A stretch of 64,000 bases of DNA from Candidatus Daviesbacteria bacterium (GCA_016176335.1 JACOXI010000003.1:62001-126000), one strand, 5' to 3'; counted from the stretch's first letter, positions 17,615 through 25,600 are shown. Numbers and translations are program-made. The notes: a model not told the origin generated them from the letters alone.

Positions 17615-18913
17615 TTATACTATCCTGTGTTTCTCCCGTAATTCTTCGGCAACTGTGACCATTCTATCTAACACTGCAGCTCGAGTATCCACTTGATAAA
17701 TCTCTGGGGGGAAAAGCACCTGTAAAACAGGCAGGGATCGCCTTAACTCATATAAATCATGCGCCCTACCCGGATAAATACCGGTACCAGAATCTCTAGT
17801 ACCTACCTCATATTCAGAGTTTAAATAACCCAGACAGGTGTAAAAAATTAATTCCAAAGGCACAGAGATATCCCTTAACTTAAGTTGTAGGCGGGTGAAG
17901 CTGGATGCTTCTGATTGACCCCGACCCCGGTCAACATGGTGGTCCTCCATGATTTCTTCCACGCCACTGGGGTGAGACTGTAAAACTGTAGTCACTCTTT
18001 GTACCAACTCCTTTCTTTCATTCCCCCCTCCCATCGCTACAAACATAATTCCCAAACTATCTTGCACATAGGAAAGCGGGTCAATCACTCCCCCATTATC
18101 CACTGCCTTAGCAAGTGCTTTTAAGATTGAAGCAGCATCACTCTTCTTTCTGGGATTGGTATAAACCAAAGAGTCTGTCTCTCCGATACGCCTTAGGGAG
18201 AAAGGGTGTCTTTTTAAATGGCAGCCTTCCGGCAGGGCTCCGCAGATCTCTCTGGCCTGCTCTCTGGCATATTGTCTCGCCGTCACCAAAACCTGCACGG
18301 CAGAGTTTGTCCCGTCTTCGTGTAATGCATAGACATCAAAATCTTCCCCGTCACCAATTCTCCCTCCGTATAGCTCCCCATTAAGCAGCATTTGCACTCG
18401 TGATAACTCGGTACGCAAGCGACCATTTAATGTCCTGGAATTAAATGAGGCTGAAATATGAGACAAGAGTATATGTCTTTGTAATTCAAATTTTAATGTA
18501 GGGTTAATACCATCATCAGGATAAGCCAGTAGTCTCAACAGGTCTGCGGGGCTTTCCGAATACAGACTGACCTCGTTTTTCAAACCCAGCTCATGTCTGT
18601 AAGCAGGCAGTGCCCTGCCCAGTACAGAATCAATTACTTCTGCGGCATGTCTTTGTTGTCTTAGATAAAAATCCTGCGGGTCCATATTTTCTGGTAAGCC
18701 ATATGCCCGCCTAATAAACCCGTAGAAGTACCTGTCAGTAGCTGTGCTAAGTTGGGCGTGCGGCTCTAGTCCTTGTCTTGTTACATTGAAGAAGCTCAAA
18801 CCTTCTCTTCCGTAGGCTCTACCTAATAAACCGGTTATTCGACGATCTGCTGCTGTGGATCGTCCGGTTGGTTGAAACATTTCTATAGTGATTCGTGGTA
18901 ATTTTCTCTCCAT
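17615..18913 (-). CDS. Hypothetical protein, possibly RelA/SpoT-like
   Basis: 432 aa with GAGGAATT-ATG as a good start. Soluble. The central part ('KRHPFSLRRIGE', 'DPLSYVQDSLGIMFVAMG') and the later 'FTRLQLKLRDISVPLELIFYT' followed by 'SEYEVGTRDSG' loosely recall the order of the RelA/SpoT nucleotidyltransferase core (K-R helix, D..G.R strand, strand with Glu). The similarity is weak and the key residues are not secure, so this is only a suggestion. A terminator-like hairpin lies immediately before the ribosome-binding site. Confidence 0.5.
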   Translation of the reverse strand: MERKLPRITIEMFQPTGRSTAADRRITGLLGRAYGREGLSFFNVTRQGLEPHAQLSTATDRYFYGFIRRAYGLPENMDPQDFYLRQQRHAAEVIDSVLGRALPAYRHELGLKNEVSLYSESPADLLRLLAYPDDGINPTLKFELQRHILLSHISASFNSRTLNGRLRTELSRVQMLLNGELYGGRIGDGEDFDVYALHEDGTNSAVQVLVTARQYAREQAREICGALPEGCHLKRHPFSLRRIGETDSLVYTNPRKKSDAASILKALAKAVDNGGVIDPLSYVQDSLGIMFVAMGGGNERKELVQRVTTVLQSHPSGVEEIMEDHHVDRGRGQSEASSFTRLQLKLRDISVPLELIFYTCLGYLNSEYEVGTRDSGTGIYPGRAHDLYELRRSLPVLQVLFPPEIYQVDTRAAVLDRMVTVAEELREKHRIV

Positions 18914-18924
18914 AATTCCTCATT

Positions 18925-18954
18925 AAAAAACAAAAATACCCCAAAGGGATATTT
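18925..18954 (-). terminator. Rho-independent terminator-like hairpin
   Basis: On the minus strand, an AAATATCCC / GGGGTATTT stem with a TTT loop is followed by TTGTTTTTT. It lies after the citryl-CoA-lyase-like gene and only ~11 nt before the ATG of the next gene. A TATAAT at 18974-18969 on the same strand could start a transcript upstream of the hairpin, in which case it would act as an attenuator for the 432-aa gene. Confidence 0.65.
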
Positions 18955-19022
18955 CACTTGCTGTCAAGATTATATCTTACTATGGGGTAGCAGAAAAGTC
19001 AACCCTTCAATTAAATTCAGGA

Positions 19023-19775
19023 TCAAGTTTTCTTAAGCGGTCTGGCCAGCACTCCGTCATACTCAATCTCTTCATTGGATATTCTTCTAAATGGTTTTTC
19101 TCTGACCCATTCCTCAAAAATATGGGCCACCAAACCTACCACTCTGCCAATTATGAAAAATCCTTTGCCTAAACGATAGTCAAATCCCATATCGGAAACC
19201 ACCGCAGCAATTGCCCCATCCACATTGATGGGGATTTTTTTACCTTTCTTTTTCTCCAGTTCAGCTTCCACAGCCACTGCCAGCTCACTGTGCTCTCCAA
19301 AAAATCCTAAACTTTTGGCTTTTTCAAAAATTTGGGTGGCCCTAGGATCAGTGGTATATACTTTGTGGCCATATCCAGGTATTCTATCCCCACTGCCCAC
19401 TACTTTCTCGATCAGTTTCTGGGCTGTTAACCCCATCTGTAAAAGGCGGGCACACTCCTCTATTGCCCCACCATGATATTCCCCCACCCCCAATACTCCT
19501 GCAGCCACAGCAGCTTGCATGGGATTGCCTGCTGAAGCAGCATTTCTGGCATTGGTGGTAGAAGGTGGACCCAAACCATTGTCAATGGTGGAAATCAAAA
19601 TAGCATCCAGCATGGCCCGTTCTTTTTCCGTAGGCAGCTCACCTTTGAGCTCCAGCCAGATTGCATCTGTGAAGTTAACTTTATCAATCAACTCGGTGAT
19701 CTTATACCCATGAAGGTGTGCTTCTTGGTCAATGATCCCTGATATAGCTGTTTTCCATTTCTTATCCATGCTCAT
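19023..19775 (-). CDS. Citryl-CoA lyase / citrate synthase-fold protein
   Basis: 250 aa, about the length of the citrate-synthase-like C-terminal domain of ATP-citrate lyase and shorter than citrate synthase (~380-430 aa). Catalytic residues align: His101 in 'GEYHGGA', His137 in 'IPGYGHKVY', Asp186 in 'INVDGAIAA'. Short citrate-synthase-fold proteins of this type split citryl-CoA to oxaloacetate and acetyl-CoA. It sits 8 nt after the CoA-ligase alpha gene, and with it and the ATP-grasp gene completes the parts of ATP-citrate lyase. Citryl-CoA as substrate is inferred from this context. Confidence 0.82.
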   Translation of the reverse strand: MSMDKKWKTAISGIIDQEAHLHGYKITELIDKVNFTDAIWLELKGELPTEKERAMLDAILISTIDNGLGPPSTTNARNAASAGNPMQAAVAAGVLGVGEYHGGAIEECARLLQMGLTAQKLIEKVVGSGDRIPGYGHKVYTTDPRATQIFEKAKSLGFFGEHSELAVAVEAELEKKKGKKIPINVDGAIAAVVSDMGFDYRLGKGFFIIGRVVGLVAHIFEEWVREKPFRRISNEEIEYDGVLARPLKKT

Positions 19776-19783
19776 ACTTTAAC

Positions 19784-20698
19784 TTAAGAGAGTGTCTGTT
19801 GCAACAGTTCTGGTATCTCATCTGGGGTCTTGGCAATAATTACTCCAGCAGATTCCAAAGCATTTATCTTTGATTTATAACTGCCTTTTTCCCCATAAAT
19901 TATGGCTCCTGCATGGCCTAATTTAGTGCCTTGAGGCAAAGTTTCTGCAAAAAGACCAGAAATAAAAGCCACTACGGGTTTTGTAAACTTTCCCCTTCCC
20001 GCTTTCCCCTTCCCGCTTATATATTCTGCCGCATCCTCTTCATATGTTCCGCCAATTTCTCCAAATAAAACAACAGATTCAGTTTGTGGATCTTTTTCAA
20101 AATCTTCCATCAGATCCGTAAAAGAAGAACCCACCAGAATATCTCCACCGATACCAATGACTGTTGATTGCCCTATGCCATTTTTGGTTAGAATCCAGGA
20201 AACCTCTGATGCCATCCCCCCGCTTTTGGAAATTACTCCGACTGATCCTTTTGAAAATACCCCCCTTGGATCATCTCCTCCAATGGAGCCTATCTTTCCA
20301 ATTCCCGGAGATATAATTCCAATTGATGAAGGGCCCACAATTCTGACATTATTTTGACGAGCCAGTGCTATAGCCTTGGCGCTATCTGCGATTGGAATAT
20401 GCTCTGTTAAAACATTAATTAAGGAAATTTTTGCCTTGATAGCCTCCTCCATTGCTCCATATGCTGCAAAATTGGGAACTGCTACAAAAGAAGTATTTAT
20501 TCCTGGATGGTTATCCATTGCTTCTTTGATAGTGTTATAAACAGGCACACCATGTACTTCCAAACCTCCTTTGCCCGGGGTTACCCCAGCTAAAACTTTG
20601 GTCTGGTAATTTTGCATTTGCAAAGCCACTTTGGAGCCTTCTTTGCCGGTTATTCCTTGAATTAAAACTTTTGTGTCTTGTGTAATTAATATAGCCAT
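19784..20698 (-). CDS. CoA ligase alpha subunit (SucD-like / citryl-CoA synthetase small subunit)
   Basis: 304 aa. N-terminal CoA-binding Rossmann domain ('TKVLIQGITGKEGS'), then the ligase domain with the phospho-His loop 'KLGHAGAII' (His262). The subunit carries the phosphoryl group during acyl-CoA formation. Compared with typical SucD there is a Gly/Lys-rich extra stretch at ~229-239 encoded by a CCCCTTCCCGCTT tandem repeat. It belongs to the minus-strand cluster ATP-grasp subunit, four-helix-bundle, alpha subunit, lyase. Succinyl-CoA ligase is the alternative; the lyase neighbour favours citrate. Confidence 0.85.
   Translation of the reverse strand: MAILITQDTKVLIQGITGKEGSKVALQMQNYQTKVLAGVTPGKGGLEVHGVPVYNTIKEAMDNHPGINTSFVAVPNFAAYGAMEEAIKAKISLINVLTEHIPIADSAKAIALARQNNVRIVGPSSIGIISPGIGKIGSIGGDDPRGVFSKGSVGVISKSGGMASEVSWILTKNGIGQSTVIGIGGDILVGSSFTDLMEDFEKDPQTESVVLFGEIGGTYEEDAAEYISGKGKAGRGKFTKPVVAFISGLFAETLPQGTKLGHAGAIIYGEKGSYKSKINALESAGVIIAKTPDEIPELLQQTLS
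19990..20018. repeat. CCCCTTCCCGCTT tandem repeat inside the sucD-like gene
   Basis: Two copies of a ~13-bp C/T-rich unit encode a Gly/Lys/Ala/Arg stretch within the ligase domain. Similar polypurine/polypyrimidine text lies at both ends of the neighbouring four-helix-bundle gene (20701-20760 and 21130-21165). Confidence 0.55.
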
Positions 20699-20735
20699 TT
20701 TTAAGCGTGAAGCGTTAAGGGTGAAGGGTAAAGTC

Positions 20736-21131
20736 CTAACTTCCTCCGTCCCCGCCTCCTCCTACTTTATATGTATTTTTTACTCTTTTACTCATTACAT
20801 ACAACATCTTCATAACTTCAGTTAGTAAAGATTCAGCCTTCGCAAAATCTAGTCTATTGAATTTACTAACTGGCTTACATATAAGAATTTGTGTTTCTAA
20901 TTCGGCAGCTGAACCAAGTGCGATCAAAAGAAATTGAATATACTCTTTTCTATGTCCTCTGAGATATCCTTCTGCTATATTGCTTGGTATAGCAACAGCA
21001 GCTCTTTGCATCTGACTTGCTAAACCATAAATCTCATCCTTGGGAAATTTTTCTGTAAGTAAATAAATTTCTCTTACAAGATCCATTGCTTTTTGCCATA
21101 CTATTAACTCCTTATAAGAACTGATTTTCAT
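20736..21131 (-). CDS. Four-helix-bundle protein (23S intervening-sequence family)
   Basis: 131 aa. Typical family text: 'YKELIVWQKAMDLVREIY', 'FPKDEIYGLASQMQRAAV', 'IPSNIAEGYLRGHRKEY', 'ALGSAAELETQI'. The C-terminus is Gly-rich, encoded by a G-rich repeat. It lies between the two CoA-ligase subunit genes and overlaps the ATP-grasp gene by 4 nt, so it has entered an operon of unrelated function without breaking it. Flanking 'GGGTGAAGGGTAAAG'-like repeats support insertion as a cassette. Confidence 0.88.
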   Translation of the reverse strand: MKISSYKELIVWQKAMDLVREIYLLTEKFPKDEIYGLASQMQRAAVAIPSNIAEGYLRGHRKEYIQFLLIALGSAAELETQILICKPVSKFNRLDFAKAESLLTEVMKMLYVMSKRVKNTYKVGGGGDGGS

Positions 21132-22306
21132 TCTTTCCCCTTTCCGCTTCCCCCTTTACCCTTGTAGGCAAGGTCTATTATAATCTTTGCTGTACTTGTC
21201 ATTGGTGTTTCCCGACCAAAAATATGAAAATCAAATCCCTCTTTTTTACCAATCTCTTTCAAAGCCTCAAAAGCTTCCTTATCTCTTGGCCCCCCTCTTC
21301 TTATCACAATTGGATAGACAGGCTTAGGTTTTAATTCTCTTAACCCTTCCACAAATCCCATTAAAGTCTCATAAATATCAGTAAAATTGGCTGTTCCCCC
21401 CACAAACCAACAACCTTTAAGACCAGGCTTAGATAGTACTATCTGGGTTAACTTTTTCAGTTTTTCTCTGGGAGGATTGCCTGAATGTTCAGTATAATTG
21501 GCAGGTTTACCTCCTAAAGCCACTAAAGCATCCATATTGACAATAGATCCTCCACCTCCTGCCGCAATCACGGCAATATCTCCCTCCAAGTCCCAATAAA
21601 CTGAACCGGCTGTACCTCTATGATCTCCTTCATCAATCTTCCTGGCTTCAATTTCAGCTTGGGTTGGAGGTCTGCCAAACAAATTTCTTTCAGGAAATTT
21701 AATCTCCCGCCTAAAATCTGCATCATCATCCAAAATCACCTTGGCATCTAAAGCATAAACCCTGAGCGAAGTCGAAGGGTTACCTTTTACCACAACCAAT
21801 GGATTAATCTCCGCCAGCTCACAATCATATTTAGTAAATACTTCCCACAGCTTTTTAGCTGTATCCATCAGCTCTTCAGGCACATTTTCACCAGAATATC
21901 CTTGTAAAATATCAACAGGATAGGTTTTTGCTCCTTTCTCTTCTGCTCCTGTTCCACCTTCTCCAAAAGTTAAAACAGGCCCTCTAGTTTCTGTGGAATA
22001 TGAAAAAGATAGATAATATTCTTTCTCTATCTCCACCATCTCCTCCACCAAAACTTTCTCCACCTTTTCCCCATTGATTGTCTTCCCGAAAAGCTGTCTT
22101 AAACTGTCCCCTGTAACCTGTCCCCTGTCCACTTTTACAATCCCGCCACTATCTGCCCTTTTTCCGGATAATGTCTGCGCTTTCAAAACAAGTGGAGATT
22201 TAATACTGATTATCCGATCATCTGACCCACTGATTAACTGGCTTTGTGGAACATTTATCCCACAATTTTTAAAAAGCTTTTTCCCTTCAAATTCATACAG
22301 AAGCAT
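21128..22306 (-). CDS. ATP-grasp CoA ligase beta subunit (ATP-citrate-lyase/SucC-like)
   Basis: 392 aa. ATP-grasp domain at the N-terminus ('LLYEFEGKKLFKNCGI', 'PLVLKAQ', 'GGIVKV', 'ELAEINPLVV', 'YALDAKVILDDDA') and a CoA-ligase domain. The C-terminal part, 'GGGGSIVNMDALVALGGKP', 'YTEHSGNPP' and 'GGTANFTDIYETLMG', is closer to the ATP-citrate lyase A region than to ordinary SucC as I recall them. Two in-frame repeat inserts are visible: an Asp/Arg/Gly/Gln/Val/Thr/Gly stretch from a GGGGACAG repeat near residue 60, and 'NPSTSLR' from a palindromic unit near residue 178. A leaderless-type promoter drives the cluster. Confidence 0.85.
   Translation of the reverse strand: MLLYEFEGKKLFKNCGINVPQSQLISGSDDRIISIKSPLVLKAQTLSGKRADSGGIVKVDRGQVTGDSLRQLFGKTINGEKVEKVLVEEMVEIEKEYYLSFSYSTETRGPVLTFGEGGTGAEEKGAKTYPVDILQGYSGENVPEELMDTAKKLWEVFTKYDCELAEINPLVVVKGNPSTSLRVYALDAKVILDDDADFRREIKFPERNLFGRPPTQAEIEARKIDEGDHRGTAGSVYWDLEGDIAVIAAGGGGSIVNMDALVALGGKPANYTEHSGNPPREKLKKLTQIVLSKPGLKGCWFVGGTANFTDIYETLMGFVEGLRELKPKPVYPIVIRRGGPRDKEAFEALKEIGKKEGFDFHIFGRETPMTSTAKIIIDLAYKGKGGSGKGKE
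21758..21782. repeat. Palindromic CTTCGAC...GCTCAGG unit inside the sucC-like gene
   Basis: AACCCTGAGCGAAG followed by TCGAAGGGTT adds seven residues ('NPSTSLR') between 'VVVKG' and 'VYALDAK', positions that are usually joined by a short turn. The outer arms AACCCT/AGGGTT are complementary. Confidence 0.7.
22101..22131. repeat. GGGGACAG tandem repeat inside the sucC-like gene
   Basis: On the coding strand three near-copies of GGGGACAG/GGTTACAG occur in a row and encode about ten residues in the ATP-grasp domain. The same GTTACAGGGGA text recurs in the nucleotidyltransferase gene at ~23556-23613. Confidence 0.6.
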
Positions 22307-22313
22307 GAGCTAG

Positions 22314-22342
22314 ATTGTACTGGACTTGACTTACCTTTTCAA
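22314..22342 (-). promoter_or_regulatory. Promoter of the citrate-cleavage-like cluster
   Basis: Minus strand: TTGAAA (22342-22337), 17-nt spacer, TACAAT (22319-22314), then 7 nt to the ATG at 22306. The mRNA would be leaderless. It overlaps the divergent promoter of the small plus-strand gene. Confidence 0.7.
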
Positions 22343-22355
22343 CTCATGATATGGT
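22326..22355 (+). promoter_or_regulatory. Promoter of the 58-aa gene
   Basis: TTGACT (22326-22331), 18-nt spacer, TATGGT (22350-22355). In contrast to neighbouring promoters it leaves a leader of ~80 nt that ends in a strong AAGGAGGTGA ribosome-binding site. Confidence 0.6.
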
Positions 22356-22443
22356 AATTTTTCCCTCTTTTATGTTTGAAAAAACACCATCATCCTCACC
22401 TTCAGTATTGCCTATAGGTAATTATTTGAAAGGAGGTGATTTT

Positions 22444-22620
22444 ATGGAACGGTTTACACCTATACCGCTGACAGCTGACGAAATGGCGATTAGCGACATG
22501 ATGTGGGAAGGAGGTCCCCCTCCGCCATTCGAACCCAAAGTTAAGAATTCACAATTTCCAGAGAGGAATGGTCGAATTCGGCCGGGTGTACAGGAGGTGC
22601 TAGCTCAGGCAGCAGGTTAA
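22444..22620 (+). CDS. Small hypothetical protein, strongly expressed design
   Basis: 58 aa. The ATG at 22444 is fixed by AAGGAGGTGATTTT directly upstream; an upstream in-frame start lacks any such signal. The protein is hydrophilic, with Met-rich 'DEMAISDMMWEGG', a 'PPPPFEP' turn and a basic Arg/Pro stretch. It has its own promoter, a full Shine-Dalgarno and a terminator, so it is a self-contained transcription unit. No family recognised. It could be a small regulator or peptide. Confidence 0.7.
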   Translation: MERFTPIPLTADEMAISDMMWEGGPPPPFEPKVKNSQFPERNGRIRPGVQEVLAQAAG

Positions 22621-22624
22621 TTAG

Positions 22625-22650
22625 GCCAATCTTAGTAGATTGGCTTTTTA
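22625..22650 (+). terminator. Rho-independent terminator of the 58-aa gene
   Basis: Perfect 8-bp stem GCCAATCT / AGATTGGC with TAGT loop, followed by TTTTTA. It lies 5 nt after the stop codon. Confidence 0.9.
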
Positions 22651-22667
22651 CTGCCCAGTAGAGTATG

Positions 22668-22702
22668 TTAATCCGCCTAGGGACAATCTTTAGGCGGATT
22701 AA
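22668..22702. terminator. Hairpin between convergent genes
   Basis: A 12-bp perfect stem TTAATCCGCCTA / TAGGCGGATTAA with an 11-nt loop sits just past the stop of the minus-strand nucleotidyltransferase. It can serve as a terminator or 3' stabiliser for that gene, although the T-run is weak. Confidence 0.65.
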
Positions 22703-24025
22703 TTATTTTAATTTATCTCGAAATTGATCATAGCTTGTAAGAGCAGGCGAATGTTCAGTTACTTCTAAGTTTTGTTTAACTAAGACCTTTTTATTATCAG
22801 GAACATCACCATATAGAGTCACCCCAGGCCCCACCAAGGAGCTGGGACCAACCTTGACTCCAGGCATGGTGGCTGCATTAACTCCTACTCTTGAACCTTT
22901 TCCAGCAATTAAACCAAGTTTGTGTCTTCCTGAATCAATCATCTCTTCACCAATTTTTACTCTGATAGTATGGTCATCCAACCTTAAATTGGCCAACACT
23001 GCCCCAGACCCCATGCCAAAATCTCCTTCAATAATTGAATCTCCCACATAATTGGTATGAAACCAGGAATTAGCCCCAATATAGCTTCTGGTAATATCCG
23101 AGTTAAAGCCGCTCACGCAACCCTCTTCCAAATCAGATTCCCTGACCATGGTGTTATTTCCCACAATACAGTTTTTACCTATAAAACAAGGGCCCTTGAT
23201 CACAGCTCCTTCAAACACTCTGGCCCCCTCCTCAACCACCACCTTGCCTTCAATAATAGCTTTATCAGATACTTTTGCTTTAGGGGAAATTTTGTGTTCA
23301 ATTTTGGACAATAGGTACTCCATGATATCCAAAACATGCCATGGATACTTTAAAGGAATCCACACTCCGTCATATTCTGAAAACCTGACATCCATCCCAT
23401 CCGCAATCATCTTATCCAAGGCCACTTCATATTGATCATCTTTATCAGATTGGGCTGACTCCAAGTATCCCAGCAGTTTTTTGCCATCTTTAAAGTAATC
23501 AACCACCAGCTTGACCAAACTAGACGGCTCATTCCCCTCCCCCGGCTTCTCCACTATCCCCTGTACCCTGCCTGTCCCGCGAAGCCTTGGCGAAGTGGGA
23601 TCCCCTGTAACCTTTAAATACCCCCCGGGAAAGTATTTGTCTACCTTCAAACCAGTAATCACCAAATCTGCCTTCACTGCTAAAACTGCCTCATATACAT
23701 CTGCATCCAGTTGGTCTTCCGCATTTAAAATTAACACTTCTCCCTCTATTAGATCTTTGGCTGAGAGAATTGCATCAGCCATGCCTTTGGGTTGACCTTG
23801 GATGGCGATGGTGTAGGAAAGTTGCAACTGCCTGGTAATTTCCTCTATTGCATCTTTGCTTTTTGGGTTTGCCACAATGATAAACTGGGCATCTTTTATA
23901 TTTTCCTTAATTTTTTTCAAATTATGATACAAAAGAGGTTTTCCCAAAAAGGGGATTAAACACTTATCTGTTTGAATCGGCCACATTCTTTTGCCTTCCC
24001 CACCAGCTAAAATTATTACTTTCAT
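22703..24025 (-). CDS. Sugar nucleotidyltransferase with left-handed beta-helix (GlmU-like)
   Basis: 440 aa. The N-terminal nucleotidyltransferase has 'MKVIILAGGEGKRMWP', 'KCLIPFLGKPLL' and 'QGQPKGMADAI'. From ~residue 245 hexapeptide repeats ('AKVSDKAIIEGKVVVEEGA', 'GNNTMV', 'GVKVGPSSLVGPGV') form a left-handed beta-helix. This fits an NDP-sugar pyrophosphorylase/acyltransferase of the GlmU or archaeal Sta type, supplying activated sugar for envelope glycans. An extra loop near residue 140, encoded by a repeat, interrupts the conserved 'GGYLKV...GIVEKP' region. The exact sugar is uncertain. Confidence 0.85.
   Translation of the reverse strand: MKVIILAGGEGKRMWPIQTDKCLIPFLGKPLLYHNLKKIKENIKDAQFIIVANPKSKDAIEEITRQLQLSYTIAIQGQPKGMADAILSAKDLIEGEVLILNAEDQLDADVYEAVLAVKADLVITGLKVDKYFPGGYLKVTGDPTSPRLRGTGRVQGIVEKPGEGNEPSSLVKLVVDYFKDGKKLLGYLESAQSDKDDQYEVALDKMIADGMDVRFSEYDGVWIPLKYPWHVLDIMEYLLSKIEHKISPKAKVSDKAIIEGKVVVEEGARVFEGAVIKGPCFIGKNCIVGNNTMVRESDLEEGCVSGFNSDITRSYIGANSWFHTNYVGDSIIEGDFGMGSGAVLANLRLDDHTIRVKIGEEMIDSGRHKLGLIAGKGSRVGVNAATMPGVKVGPSSLVGPGVTLYGDVPDNKKVLVKQNLEVTEHSPALTSYDQFRDKLK
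23556..23613. repeat. Composite repeat inside the nucleotidyltransferase gene
   Basis: It contains GTTACAGGGGA, a CCCACTTCGCC/GGCTTCGCGGGA palindrome-like unit and GGGTACAGGGGAT. It encodes about a dozen Pro/Ser/Arg/Gly residues between 'YLKVTG' and 'GIVEKPG'. The frame is kept. Confidence 0.6.
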
Positions 24026-24049
24026 AATTTAACTATACCCTAAATTAAG

Positions 24050-24121
24050 TAGCAGCGACTGGAATCGAACCAGTAACCTATCGCTTATGAAACGATCGCT
24101 CCGCCATTGAGCTACGCTGCC
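24050..24121 (-). tRNA. tRNA-Met (CAU), elongator type
   Basis: 72 nt. Acceptor GGCAGCG/CGCTGCT with G1-U72, D arm GCTC/GAGC, anticodon stem ATCGT/GCGAT with loop TTCATAA, T arm ACTGG-TTCGATT-CCAGT, A73, no encoded CCA. CAU could also be tRNA-Ile2 read with lysidine. Because the window encodes a tRNA-Ile(UAU) and a separate initiator, elongator Met is preferred. Confidence 0.85.
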
Positions 24122-24169
24122 ACGTTCGATTTACATGAACGTGGCTAAATTGTACCAAAAAGAATGAGA

Positions 24170-25537
24170 TTAAACAAAAAGCGAGATTATAGTGGCAACT
24201 CCTGCCAAAGCCATAGCAGTAGTTACCAACCATCCCAATGCTGTGGTTACAGGATGATTAACCCTTTCTCCCATCACCTTTCTACTACTGCTTAAAAGTA
24301 TGATAAGAACCAAAATAACAGGGGCAATCAAACCATTGGCAATAGCCGTATAAATTAGCACTTTAATAGTATCCAGATTCAAAAAATTAATTGACAAACC
24401 AATTAAAGTGGAGATAATAATCACTCCGTAAAATGCATTTGCTTCTTTCAGCTTTCTGTAAAGGCCAAACTTCCACCCCATACTTTCGGAAATTGCATAC
24501 GAAGCAGAACCTGCCAGTACAGGTATTGCCAAAAGGCCTGTCCCGATAATCCCTAAGGCAAAAAGCAAATATGTAGAATTACCTGCAATCGGCCTTAAAG
24601 CCTCGGCAGCCTGCTCTGCGGAAGTTATATTGGTGATCCCGTTTGCAAAAAGCACTGCTCCGCATGCTGCAATTATAAAAAACATCACCAGGTTTGATAA
24701 AAACATGCCCGACCACACATCCAGCCTCATATCTTTTATCTCCTTATTGGTTGTTTCCGCCTGTCTAAGTTTTAAAGTAGTTCTTCCTTCCAAAATCTGC
24801 TCTTCAATTTCCTGGGAAGTCTGCCAGAAAAAAAGATAAGGGGATATGGTGGTGCCTAAAATTGCCGTGACTATAAAAATTTGGTCCCTGCTGAATTCAA
24901 ACGATGGTTTGATTGCATTTATGACAACCTGCTGCCAGTCTAAATTTGCAGCTATTGCGGAAAAAACATACGCCAAAAGCACCAGAGCCAGCCACTTTAG
25001 ATACTTTGCATATTTGTCATAAGTTGTAAAAATCTGCAGAGCCAGGGAAAAGACTGCAAAGGCCATAATCAGAAAATTAAAGCCTAAATGCGGGTATATT
25101 AGCTGAACGGCTCTTGCCATTGCCCCCAGATCTGCTCCTATATTTAGTGAATTTGCCCCGAAAAGCAATGCTGTGCATATATACAGAACCCATTTGGGGT
25201 AATATACCCTGATATTGCCGGCCAGCCCTCTGCCGGTTACCAAACCTATGCGCGCGCACATTTCCTGCACAATTGCCATTAAGGGAAAACTGAAAACAGC
25301 AGTCCACAAAAGTCCAAAACCGAATTTCGAACCGGCCTGCGAGTAAGTTGCAATGCCTGATGGATCATCGTCCGCCGCCCCTGTTGTTAACCCCGGGCCC
25401 AAAGCCTTCCAATAATCCCTGGCTTTTTGGATATCTTTTTGGCGCCTGACAAGCCTGACAAATTGTTTTGAGTTATCAACAGTTTTCCCTAGGACAACAG
25501 CAGGAGCTTCTACTACTTTTCTAAAAAACTTTTTCAT
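24170..25537 (-). CDS. Nramp-related divalent metal transporter
   Basis: 455 aa with about 11 membrane segments. The TM1 motif is 'DDDPSGIATYSQAG' (D58-P-S-G61), where classical Nramp proteins have DPGN. In the TM6 region the text 'GTTISPYLFFWQ' (228-239) lacks the methionine of the canonical AxxMPH metal site. This combination resembles the Nramp-related magnesium transporters rather than Mn/Fe carriers. Transport of Mg or another hard divalent ion across the cytoplasmic membrane is inferred. The gene stands alone with no partner genes. Confidence 0.83.
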   Translation of the reverse strand: MKKFFRKVVEAPAVVLGKTVDNSKQFVRLVRRQKDIQKARDYWKALGPGLTTGAADDDPSGIATYSQAGSKFGFGLLWTAVFSFPLMAIVQEMCARIGLVTGRGLAGNIRVYYPKWVLYICTALLFGANSLNIGADLGAMARAVQLIYPHLGFNFLIMAFAVFSLALQIFTTYDKYAKYLKWLALVLLAYVFSAIAANLDWQQVVINAIKPSFEFSRDQIFIVTAILGTTISPYLFFWQTSQEIEEQILEGRTTLKLRQAETTNKEIKDMRLDVWSGMFLSNLVMFFIIAACGAVLFANGITNITSAEQAAEALRPIAGNSTYLLFALGIIGTGLLAIPVLAGSASYAISESMGWKFGLYRKLKEANAFYGVIIISTLIGLSINFLNLDTIKVLIYTAIANGLIAPVILVLIILLSSSRKVMGERVNHPVTTALGWLVTTAMALAGVATIISLFV

Positions 25538-25600
25538 ATTTTTTCATATCAAGTATAACCTTAAGAGTAGATCAATAAAGTCTTGCGCGTCAAGAAGAAA

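Noticed and set aside
18115..18384. Plus-strand 89-aa ORF
   Set aside because: It is a frame shadow of the 432-aa minus-strand gene, with no start signal or family match.
17615..18913. Confident RelA/SpoT assignment
   Set aside because: The similarity is limited to loosely ordered residues and the key catalytic positions could not be confirmed by eye.
24050..24121. tRNA(CAU) as lysidine-type tRNA-Ile2
   Set aside because: A tRNA-Ile(UAU) is present at 29575 and no second elongator Met tRNA is seen, so elongator Met is the simpler reading; a genome-wide tRNA list could overturn this.
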